64,000 nt of DNA from Erodium maritimum (lineage: Eukaryota > Streptophyta > Magnoliopsida > Geraniales > Geraniaceae). The DNA lies in NCBI GenBank assembly GCA_963921825.1, contig OY997589.1, positions 18,869,735 through 18,933,734 of the forward strand. The letters are read 5' to 3'. Every line of letters starts with the position of its first letter. Position 1 is the first letter of the stretch. The notes beneath the pieces were generated by a model. It was not told where the DNA came from and did no database searches. It worked only from the letters and a program-made list of their open reading frames with translations. Positions 47,953 to 58,383 of the stretch are shown here, in pieces. The translations under genes were made by a program, and so were the position numbers.

Positions 47953-48571
47953 GAATGACAACAACTCATCTCACATTATCTTTGAATTATTGATTTTAGA
48001 GCATTTTCAGTCGTAGGTGGTTTGTGCTGGCAGAAACAAAACGATGATGGTCCACAAGCGGTTTGTTGACGTTTGGACATGGGAGGAGAGAGTCGTTGGT
48101 GAGGATAACGTTAGCAACATGCGGTGGTGGAAAAATCGAGGCAGTCAGCGGTCTGGACAAAATCTATTTGGAATTACCCTTTAATCTACGAACGACAACA
48201 ACTCATCTCACATCATCTTTGAAGTGCTGACTTTAGAGCATCTCTAGTCGCAAGAAATTCGCTGGCAGAGATGATATGGCGGCGACTCGCAGGCGGTTCG
48301 CTGGCGGAGAGAGCCGTTGGTGAGGATAACGCCAACAACATACGCTGGCGGAAAGATCTGTTGGCAGTCAGCGATCAGCGTTGACTGCCTCGATTTTGCC
48401 ATCGACCGTTGGCAGCCTGTCCGGTGTCTCCACGTGGTTGCACCGGCAGAGCCAATTTCCCGCCTTCTCCTCTATATAAACAACAAGCACCTCTTTCATT
48501 TTCATACACCAATAGAATTCCCCTCAAAACGCTACTCTTTTCTATCTCTCTAGTCGTTTTTTTCGCTAGCA

Positions 48572-49440
48572 ATGGAGTACAAGTGGGATCCTTTTTTCGA
48601 TGGAAAGGGACGATTACGTCCGGAAAACACAAGACGAAGTCCTCCCGAGCCAAGACTTTGTCCGGACAAGTCAAGAAAGTCACATCATTACCGAAGACGT
48701 CATCGAGGTATCGAAGGGTTCGAAAACACAGACAACTCAAGTGAGCAAGGTGCAAGAGAAAAAGCCGAGAATATTATGGAGTGTTGATGAGGACGAGCGT
48801 CTTGTTCGCGCTTGAATGGTAAATTCATATGATTCAGTTCACGAGAACAACAATACAAACGTGAAGTACTAGGATGCCATCGGGAGAGAAGTCATTGATT
48901 TGGGTGGACAAGATGATCCGATGCGTTATGAAAAGAACTGCAAGGACTAGTGCAACGCTGTTAATACTCGAGAGGGAAAGACTACTACGAATGAGACATC
49001 AAGGATCACAAGAGCGGCCAATCCGATGCCCAAATTATGACGTTGGTTGGGGAATTATATAAGACTAAGGAAGGGCACGACTTTGTGTGGAAGCGTTGGT
49101 GGAAGCTCATCAAAGATGAGCACAAGTGGACTTCAAGGAACTTTTTCGTACCCGTCGCAGGGGAGGATGAAGAGCAAATGGAATCGGTGTCGCCTTTCCA
49201 ACCATCTAGCGAATCGAGCAAGCGTAGTCTAGAAGACACACCTGGGGATAACAATAAGTGCACCACGGGGATGAGCCAAGGTTCAGAATGCCGCCGACCT
49301 ATGGGCAAAAGGCTGCCAAATCTGAAAGGCTCAAATGGAAAGGAAAAGCCGCGGAGGCAAAGAAGCTTGTCTCAGGTGTTTCAGGGGCCCAACAAGCAGT
49401 CTGCAATGCGCTCGAATTGAAGCTCAAACTTATGTTCTAG
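48572..49440 (+). pseudogene. Harbinger ORF1-like Myb/SANT protein, broken
   Basis: The frame begins at an ATG near 48572 or 48600 and shows KKPRILWSVDEDERLVRAW, the Myb/SANT helix-turn-helix found in PIF/Harbinger ORF1 proteins and in plant proteins labelled glutathione S-transferase T3-like. Further on come the companion segments YKTKEGHDFVWKRWWKLIKD and RPMGKRLPNLK, then a Lys/Ala-rich C-terminus (GQKAAKSERLKWKGKAAEAK) in a different frame. At least three frame changes or stops are present (near 48815, around 48950, around 49310), so no intact protein is made. In active elements ORF1 binds the element ends together with the transposase. Confidence 0.7.
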
Positions 49441-49999
49441 AAACAGTTGTACTTTGAGATGTTCCAACGGGAGATGGAGAAGGACGAATTGAGCATGACC
49501 CCAACAGCTTGAGGTCGACTATGCGAACTTGCGATGTTGCACCATTAGTTTCAAATGTGATGTTTCAGTGTTCCCCTGTCTGGTTTGTCAATTCCATTTT
49601 TTAATGTTTGTGTTTATGTTTCGATTAATAAACTTTAGTTGTTTATTTCCGTTCAATGAATGAGGTTTGATTTCCCATTCTCATTTTTTCAGTTTAATTT
49701 TCGTTGCATATCAGTTAAATAAATGTGGGGTTGAATTGCATCTACACTTTGAATGTCATTTTGCCAACATTTCATTTGAATTTGCTTTTCATTTCAAATT
49801 CATTGGTTTCCGTGACATAATTGCACAATACAGGGAAAAATGACCAAAATGCCCTTGCTAGGGACGACCGTTCGGTGTCATTATGTCCACCCTCACCTAT
49901 AAATACCACTACTTCCATCACCTATGTTCACCACTTCCACCACCGAAACCTCTCTTCCTAAAAAATTATTCCAAAAATTTCTTCTCAACCGAACCATAG

Positions 50000-50400
50000 A
50001 TGGACGGCCACCGTAGAACTTTTCCATGGTCATTCGAAGAAGAAATGGTGTTAGCCCTTGTGTGGCTTCAACATGCTTGCCTAGGGCCAAACATCCGATA
50101 CTGCCCTGATGTTTTCAACTACTACGCCCAATCGGCCCCTAATGCCGCCCATAATGAATCGAGAGGCAGTGCAAGGACCATTGATAAAAGGGCGTCCATT
50201 AAGGTAAGGCAATTCAATTTAATATACCGTGAAAAACTTCATGCTCGGCTGCCAGGGAAAAACCATGATTAACTCAAAGCTTTGGTTGCAGACACGTATT
50301 GGGAACGTCATCGCCAAGTTTTCACCAAGTTCGCGATCTAGAATCTCGTCAAAGACCAACCCAAGGGGCTATGATATTGCAACGAAATATAAATCGTTGT
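50000..50400 (+). pseudogene. Second Myb/trihelix-like fragment in the Harbinger element
   Basis: An ATG at 50000 opens 90 codons with a possible Myb-like start (TFPWSFEEEMVLALVWLQHA) and a conserved-looking RTIDKRASIKVRQFNLIYRE segment. In the next frame, similar sequence goes on (LVADTYWERHRQVFTKF, LVKDQPKGLW), so the gene is frameshifted near 50270. It may be a second ORF1-type gene. It is only loosely similar to the first, and the family assignment is an inference. Confidence 0.5.
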
Positions 50401-50697
50401 TAACCCATGTTTAGTTTCCGCTTCTGTGATAATAAATCGTTGGTAATCTATGTTTAGTTTAAGCTTCGGTAATATTAACCGTGTGATATTAATGTTTTTT
50501 TTTTAATAAAAAGAGTTGTGTTTAATATTAATTTATTCGAGCAGCCAACAACGAACAACCAGCAGAAAAAACACCATTGGAGGTCGTTGGATATTCGTGC
50601 TGGTTGATAGAGGAGAGAGAAAGGGATTTAATTTTTTTTTATTCAAACAGTCAGCACGAACAACCAACAAGCGTGTTAAGGACTAGAGATGCTCTTA

Positions 50698-52387
50698 TAT
50701 AGGCTAACAATCCATATTTCATAAATGGTGAGGGTAGTTGTGTAAATTGACCAACAATTTAATACTCCGCGTTATTACCTGCTGCCAAAGGTGGTAAAAA
50801 TCGGTATAGGCGGCCGTCAATGTGACACCTAAGCACTAATTTTTACAACACAGACCTGATTTAATAATATTGGACATTTCGATACGAATTGGACATTTTT
50901 GGCCAGTGTTGTATACATCGAGGATTAATCAACGCCTAAGCGGAGTTTCTATAACACCGGCCCGATTGTTATGTTTCATCTTATATTTTTTTTATTAAAA
51001 TAATATATTACTAAAGTAAATATGTTAAATATATATAATTTTTATTTTTATAGTTAGTTATAAAACTAATAATAATAGATAATAAATATTTATTATTACA
51101 CATCTTTATATAATACAACTTTTATTTTTGATAGTATTTATGTAATATATAATTGTTAATAATTAAAAAATAGAAAAACACAAATCTAATTAATCCCTGA
51201 CTAATCCCAACCTATAGCATATGACTCTTCGCCGCCCAATTAGCACCTAATACTTTTACAAGTTTGCCTGAAACACAACATTTATCAACTCTTTCTCCTA
51301 ATTTTTTACACGGAACCCGTGTTCTTTGCCAAACAGTTTCTCTCTCAAGTTAAAGATCTTTCTCCTCCATTTTTTTACGATTTCATCTTCGCGTTGAGGT
51401 TTGTTTCTCGATTTTGTTGTTGTTCTTTGAAGTTTCAATAACGTTTTCGTACTATCACAATCCATATTTTTCTCTATTTTCCGAACCCCTACAACAAAGC
51501 GACATAAGTGTTATCACATGGATACAAGACATTCAACTCAGAACACCATGTTTATCACATGCATACAAAACATTTATCAACTCAAAACGGTTATCACCAC
51601 ACATATACTACCTAAATGCAAAATGTTATCCCCTATATTTGAAACATTCATCAACTTTAGAAACGTTTATTACAACACATGTTACCTTGGTGTAAGACAT
51701 TAATTTTGTCAACTCTGTACACTGCATTCAAAATATTTATAAACTAAAAATGTTTATTTACTCATAAACATTTCTCGGAATGTTTTGAACTTGATCCTCA
51801 ACAATTGTCACCAAAAGTTAATTATAGTATTATAGATTGATGTGGTTTGCATGTGAACGGACCCATCCATATCAAAAATGTGTTTATCACCAACTATTAA
51901 AACAGAAAGCGCATGAAATTATGATGATCATTGATAAAAACTTAAGACAAAACATTGAGGCTCGTAGACGGAGCATATGTAGATTCAGAATTCGAAGAAT
52001 ACATATACTTGATTTTTGATCCCATAATTAAATCTACAGTGATCGATAGAAGGAGAAAGCAATAATCTACATATTTGTTCAACTTTATCAGTTCAAGAAA
52101 TCGTTGATTTTGCAATTGTTTGCTCATGCCATTCTTATACAACTAGAGGAAGAATAACATTATTGTGCTCCTAAAAAAAATGCACCTTTTGTGAGGATTG
52201 ACATAATCGATCCTAGATGGTTGATTGTGATATTTAGATGGAGGGAATTGATATAATCCCACGATTTTCAGGCTAAGATAATTTTTTTTAATTCAAAGTA
52301 AATAATCTCTTCAAAACTTGTCCAATAGTACTTCACAAACAAAAATAGATAACAAAGTTCCCATGTAGACCAACCTAAGTTCATAAA
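50698..52387. other. AT-rich spacer, nothing recognised
   Basis: This is AT-rich intergenic sequence with no convincing gene. The region 51490-51720 has loosely repeated motifs built on ACATTTATCAACT, which may be degenerate short repeats. Confidence 0.4.
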
Positions 52388-53727
52388 GTTATATGAACTA
52401 TTTTTTTTACGAAGAAGCGGAAGGCATCAATATTATATATCCATCAAGTGACATACATGCATCGAACGAAAGCGTCCAAGCGAACGATAAAATACAAACT
52501 CCAAACTAGCTAGCCTATAAAATTACAGACTCCGGACTGACTGGCTATAGAATTATCGACTCCCTAACTGACCCAGAACGCAACAGAGTACGTCCCAGAA
52601 CGTGCGAATAACTTGCACGTCAGAGGTGCAACGAATCCGTGCACCCCTTAAGTGTCACTAAGGACACACCAAACCATGCCACATCGGACACACCAAACCG
52701 TGCAACAAGTGCACACCAAAACGTGCAACTAGTGTACACAACCCGTACAACTAGTGCACACCGAAACTGAACCACGTGCAGTTATTGAAAAAACAGTAAA
52801 AAAGGAAACACCCAATCACACCATCGAGACCAACACCCCCCGGCATGTCTCGGGCACCACCGCTACCGAGCATACTGGAGAGCCACTCTCTTCGACGCCA
52901 AACACCGAAGCGAGACTTGGACCCGTTGCGAGACCAGGGACCACAACCAGATCTGACGGGGGGCAGATCCAGCCGCGGGGGAGACTTCCAGAGGTGTCGG
53001 GGTAGTGGTCGGTGTCGGTCGTCCAGTGTTGAGAGGAGCGTAGCGGCGCGGTGAGTTGGTGTGGCGGAGACAAAGCTGCATCGGCTTGGGGCGGCCTGGG
53101 CAAGCTCGTCGGAAGAGGAGGCTCCGACGACCTCCCATGAGCAGCGGGAGGCCCGACTCCGAGGAGCCCAGATCTGGACACAGGGGGCTGGCTGCGCTCG
53201 GGGGAGGAGAGGGCGGCTTCGGCGAGCTCCCACGACGGCCGACCGACTGTTTGCCGCCGGGGAGACCAGATCTGAGCGCAACGATGGGCTGGGGAGGGTC
53301 GTGCGCACTCGGGGGAGGACGGGGTGGCTCCGGCGAGTTCCCACGGTCAGGGGGAGGCCCGACAATGGGGTCTCCGAGCAGGACATCACCGCGGTAGGAA
53401 GGAGAGGGAGGGAGGAGGCGAGGGAGAGAAGCGGTAGATCGGGCCGATACGGAAGCCCAGACGGCGGAGAAGGCTACGCATGAGCCAGATCTGACTGGAG
53501 GCCGGTGGAGCGCGCCAGACAGAAGAAGCGGCCGACGGGAGAGCGTGAAAACGACGGACGACCAGAAGCCATCAGAGAGGCAAGTGAGATGAGAGACAAG
53601 AGCCTCACCAACCGTCACCGTGGCCACGGCGACGGCGGCACACGCTAAAAAAAGGGACTAGGGTTTGCCATGTGAGAGAGTTACCCACGCTCCGGTGTGC
53701 TCTGTTTCAAGTGTTATATGAACTATT
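52388..53727 (-). mobile_element. Short poly(A) retroelement, copy F
   Basis: A minus-strand element (52403-53712, 1.31 kb) has a 3' end CTTCCGCTTCTTCGT followed by poly(A). It is flanked by a perfect 15-bp repeat GTTATATGAACTATT (52388-52402 and 53713-53727). The 5' two-thirds are very GC-rich and hold a minus-strand open frame of 254 codons (53627-52863), rich in Pro, Ser and Arg, with no known domain. A tract at 52640-52760 repeats GTGCACACCAAACCGTGCAAC-like units of about 20 bp. No reverse transcriptase is present. Confidence 0.85.
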
Positions 53728-54063
53728 ATTTATTGGTTTTGTCGGGAATTTTGCAATGGTGGACCCGGTTCACATGCACACTTAAGTAGGTAACAATAAT
53801 TTATCTATTTCTAATCATACATTTATAAATAAATCTAATCTAAACAAAATGGTTCCAAAGACATATGAAGATATACATGTCCAGTCTTATAACGACGTTG
53901 AAAAATAAATATATGATTTTTAAATTTAATGTTTAAATAGCGTTGTAAAAACAAGTTTTGTTTTAAATTTAAAGGGATAAAGGTCATCAACTATAGTCTA
54001 ACACAAATTGTGAATTGTACATCCACTATTTTTTATAAGCTATGAACATTCATACTAGTACAA
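53728..54063. other. AT-rich spacer
   Basis: This AT-rich spacer separates two retroelement insertions. No gene or repeat is recognised. Confidence 0.4.
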
Positions 54064-54988
54064 GTTTTGAAACAGACGATGTTAACCAACACTATCATTC
54101 GATAAAAGTAAAAACTTAGTGCGCAAAGAGAATTCTAATTCTCTCTCCGCGCAGCCCCCTCCCCCACCCCCTGCTCCATGACAGCCACCATTCCCCACCA
54201 TTAAAGTCCCTAATCCAAAGCTCTCCACTACCCTCTGGGGTCCAATCGAAGCCCCTGCTTCCAAAGCTCTCCACATAACCTTCATGAGGTTCCATTCTAC
54301 CGTCGCGATTCTATTGATCGGAGCCAGTTTTATTTTTCTTTGTTTTTGTCTTGTTTTGCAGCCGGTCTACCCCCACATGTCGCTGCCCATCGTTCAAGCT
54401 GCTCTACGGTCTCCCCCTCGACTCGCGCTACCGTTCCTGCATCGCCGGACCGGCCCCGCCTTCGAGCCAGTAGCCACCGTGGCCCCCCTGCCGTTCATTG
54501 GATTACGGGCTCCACACGCCGTATCCCATATGCAGCGGCATACCGCCCTAGGGTCACCCCTCGCCGGCATGGGTCCGCCCCCTCGGTGGATCTGGGATCC
54601 GGGAGGAGGGACGGTCGGCGGGGGCCTATTTCAACGGCACCCGGATTCAGGACTCTCAACCCCGACCAAGCTTTTACAGCAGGGAGATCTCGGGAAAGTC
54701 TGCATTGTGCCCCCTGTAGGTTTCGCTGTTTTAGATCGAATAATCATGTGGCTCAATAAGCTTAGGCATTTGGTTTGTTATTTTTTTGTAACGTTGGATC
54801 GAAGAAATCCTAAGTTCGGATCCGCGAATCAAAGCAGACTATTTGTATGGAACCATGTGTGCCCGATGGGCCACGGCCGATCGGGAGAAAAACTGGTGTC
54901 CGGGACTGTTAGGTCCCATATTGTAAGCACAATGATACCATAATACTACTTCTTTCCCGTTTCAAAAAAAAAAAGTTTTGAAACAAAC
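54064..54988 (+). mobile_element. Short poly(A) retroelement, copy D
   Basis: A plus-strand element (54078-54974) ends TTCCCGTTTC followed by poly(A). It is flanked by GTTTTGAAACAGAC (54064-54077) and GTTTTGAAACAAAC (54975-54988), 13 of 14 identical. Its 5' half is GC-rich. It shares the GGATCCGGGAGGAGGGACG block (54595-54615) and 3' end with copy C. A 219-codon frame (54284-54943) is open but shows no domain. A 24-nt stretch at 54694-54717 also occurs identically in copy E. Confidence 0.82.
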
Positions 54989-54997
54989 AAACATGAT

Positions 54998-56701
54998 GAA
55001 AAAATTTATTGATGTATTTTGTATTGAAAATATAACTCTAAAATCTTTTTTCTCCAACCTCTCTCTACCTTTACCTTCTCCCGTCCTTCCTCCGGCGGTG
55101 GCTACGGTGGCTTCGGTTGCCATGGCCACCGCTGGTCATCTCTTCTCCTTCTAACCTCCCTTCTCCCCTCATCTTCTTCTTCGTCTCCCTAACCATTTTC
55201 CTTATTTCTCGTCCATTCTTGTCTCTCCCTTCAGATCTTACCTAGAACCAGATCTCCTTTACCCTTTTCCTCTTCGTTCTAAGGCCCCGTCCTCTTCGTC
55301 GTTGTTGGTTTCCTTGCTAGATCCGGGTGTGGGAGGTCCTTCTTCTTCGTTTTTGGAGTGGATCGACACGGATCTGGGTTGTCCTCGGTGGTGTGTGAGA
55401 GTTACGGAAACCTTTGCTGCTCGAGGCCTGATTCCTCACTCTCGACGGGCTCGTGCTTGGCAGAGATGCCGATTCTCCCCCTTGGCCTTTTCTCGGTGTT
55501 GGCTGCGAAAGGGTTACCGTCTTCGGTAACGGAGTTTCGAGGGCGAGCGGCTGCATTGGGTGGTGGGGTTTCTTCTATTCTTCTTATCGATTCAGAGGCG
55601 GGTCAGTTCTGTCATGGGACGAAATTTCGCAACCTTTTTGGTGAGAATTTTTGTAGATCTGACCTGTTGATGTTTCGATAGTGGATTCTCCTTTGGTTTA
55701 GCGGCGGTGGAGAGGGTGTCGAGCTTTAGTACCAGCAGTGAGACATGCTTCTTCTCAGAGGATTCTTGTGGTGCTGATGTTCGTGCATTCGTGTGGAGGC
55801 TGATTTCTTCCCGTTCATGTGCCGACCTAGTTCTGTTCTTCGGAGGAGCACTTGGGAGCCCGTGTAAGTAAGTTTCCCCTTTTTAAATCCTTACCTTTCC
55901 CTTTACTTCCTTTCACTCCCCTTCCTACAACAATCTGGCTGGGCTTATTTTCTTCCCGGACAAGTGTGGTCCGGGCTCACTGGTATTTCGGGGTTGGCCG
56001 ACAGTGAGTCCTTTGGGAAGCTAAGCCATGGGAAGCCTACTCAGATGTTGTTTGGATAAGTAGGGTCCGGTTGGTTACCTCCAGATTTGCTTTGTTGATT
56101 CGGTGCTGGCCGACGACATTTGAAAGTCTGCATTGTGCCCCCTGTGGGTTTGCGGTACTTTCGAGCTTGGGGTTGAATTTATTCTAAGTTAGGGTAAGGG
56201 TTCTATTTGGGGAGGTTTGGGCTGTTGGAGGCCTCGTTCTGCACTTCTTCTGGACTAATTGGTAGTTATATGAGTTTCTAGACCTTCTTGGCTTGCGTTT
56301 CTGGTATTTCAAGCTTTTGTTTATGTTCCTATAGCTCCTTTGGTTGCCTTGTGGTTTTTGTTTGGCGGTGTTTCCTTCTTCAGTTGGTTGCCTTGTTGTT
56401 CAGTTGGTATCCTGTTGCTTTGTGGTGTATTTTTCTTTAGCTTGTTGTAATCTTAGTCTGGTGTGGGTTAGTCCTTGGTTGTTGGTTGTATCCGATAATG
56501 AAGGCTGCGTCCTTATAGGGTTTTGGTTGTCCGTTCTCCAACCCTGTTGTAGGGCTCTGGTCCTTGAGGTTCCAAGATTGTAAGTTCTGGTTTCCTTCCT
56601 ACGTGAAGGCTGTGTGGTTTCCTTGTTGTGGTTTTTGGTTCTGTAACTCCTCTTTAATTTAAATATACTTTGCCGATAAAAAAAAGAAAACTTTATTGAT
56701 G
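54998..56701 (+). mobile_element. Short poly(A) retroelement, copy E
   Basis: A plus-strand element (55015-56685, 1.67 kb) has a 3' end TTTGCCGATAAAAAAAA, a typical plant LINE tail. Flanking repeats are GAAAAAATTTATTGATG (54998-55014) and GAAAACTTTATTGATG (56686-56701), nearly identical. The 5' part is CT-rich; frames of about 75-107 codons (55302-55681) show no domain. The later part is GT-rich and non-coding. It may be a deleted LINE derivative with original 5' and 3' ends but no ORF2. Confidence 0.75.
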
Positions 56702-58383
56702 ATGCAATGTATCTTAGGAGCAGCTATTCATTACATTTTAACAAATCAATTAATCATCTATTGGCATAGAACGAGGTAGGATCATGTATGTGGTTGACTA
56801 TTTGTCTAGGTATAATAGGAACGAAATTATTGTACTAGGACTTGACAGGTAACTAAATGTCTTAAATACATAGAGTTATACTAATTTGTTTTATAGACAT
56901 CAATCCATCTATGTATAATTTATAACGATGAATATTTTCCATTTGTTTCAAAATTTATACTGAAACTACAACATTAGAATGCATAGAGTATGATTAGATT
57001 ACTGCAATGAGAAGGGGACCATCATCTCTAATTTCAATCATGTGGAGGGACGTGGCCTTGCTGTGGCAGTCACATAACCAAGCAAGCATCGAAATGTTTT
57101 GAAGTATACGAATGTCTGGATCAAATTAAGATTCTGTTTTGATGCATTGAGGATTGGGACCAGATATTTATTTAAGATGTTATGGTGGAACGTAGCGTCA
57201 AGTGCCTTTCGGTATTATGAATTTAGGATCCCATTACCATATTTCGTGTAGATGATTTACATATAACTGAGTTTTTTTTGTAGAAAAATGATTAAACTCT
57301 TTAATGCATCACCTATTTCTCTTTATTTTCTTGGTAAACGTCGTTTTCGTGATTTTGGGACGCAATTGAAGAAGTAATATGGAGGATAATTGTGGTGTGA
57401 TTGTATCTTCCACTCAAGGGTTTTGATTTGAATCATATAAAAAGACAAACGTAGCGATAAGTGCAGTGGAATTGAAGACGTCGTAATGGGTTCATAAATA
57501 TTGGTTCATGCATATATTTGTATTTAAATCCATATGGGTAATTAATTAGTTGAAGGTAATTCATGTGAAGAGCGACAGGAGGTTGGTGCCAAATTAGCAT
57601 CCCTACACTCCAAACCATACCATACCATACCGTGAACGCTTCCGTGACTTTTGTCCCGTCAAAGATGCAAAACATTAAAGATGCTTCGTCACAAGTTTTT
57701 GTTTTCTTCTGTTTCAGAATTAAGATCATCAATGTGAGTGAATAAACTCAAGAATTTGAAATTCAGAAGAAAAGAATCGCAATTTATGTAGAACATATTT
57801 TTTAAAAAGATTATTATATGTTTGTTGAGCAACTGAATCTAGAATGAGGGTACCATGGGTTGAATCGAAAACCCCCAAAAAATAATGGTTACATTGGTAA
57901 ATCTAGAAGGGCTTGTTCATGTGAATGACAATGTAATACATATAAGTCGTGACTATGCAGTAGAAACAACATATTCAGCAATGGATGGGTAACAACAGAG
58001 AATGATCTAAATCCTTACTTGAGGAAATAAAAACATGAATAAAACACAAATCGGACTTGGTACAAAATATAAAAAGCTCCAAAGCAAGCAAATATGATTC
58101 AAACTCAACTATTTACACATTACACACATACATCAGAGTGGATCTCCAAATGCAGCCTCTAATATCTGACTGAATCTCCACTCAATCTAGTTAACGTTGG
58201 TGCCCTGATCTTCGCACTTCTGTCCTCCAGGGAAGTTGATTGTTCAATTTGCTAATCTCTTTCTTGCCATCTCAATGTTGCAGCCAGTTCACACATTACA
58301 CCTTGACATATTCATAAGCCATCAGGTACTGAGACTTGTAATCATTAATCTCCAACCTTGGTTTGACACAATTGTATATGTAA
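56702..58383. other. Spacer and 3' region of the MFS gene
   Basis: This AT-rich intergenic sequence includes, at about 57610-57635, a short ACCATACCATACC run. The last 300 bases before 58384 are probably the 3' UTR of the minus-strand transporter. No gene is recognised. Confidence 0.4.

Larger units (their letters stand above)
46965..48152. repeat. Left unit of a local tandem duplication
   Basis: The block begins GGACAAAATCTATTTGGAA and ends in the first part of a Harbinger element (from GAGCATTTTCAGTCG at about 47998). At 48153 the same starting sequence recurs and again leads into a Harbinger terminus, this time intact. The left unit is longer because it carries a MITE at 46998-47952 that the right unit lacks. 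Confidence 0.7.
48233..50697 (+). mobile_element. PIF/Harbinger element carrying Myb-like genes but no transposase
   Basis: The element (48236-50694, 2,459 bp) has inverted ends GAGCATCTCTAGTC (48236-48249 and, inverted, 50681-50694). It is flanked by TTA on both sides (48233-48235 and 50695-50697). A TTA target and a Myb/SANT-type second gene are hallmarks of PIF/Harbinger. It carries two broken Myb/trihelix-like reading frames (about 48572-49440 and 50000-50400). No DDE transposase is seen, so it would have depended on another copy. Confidence 0.85.
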
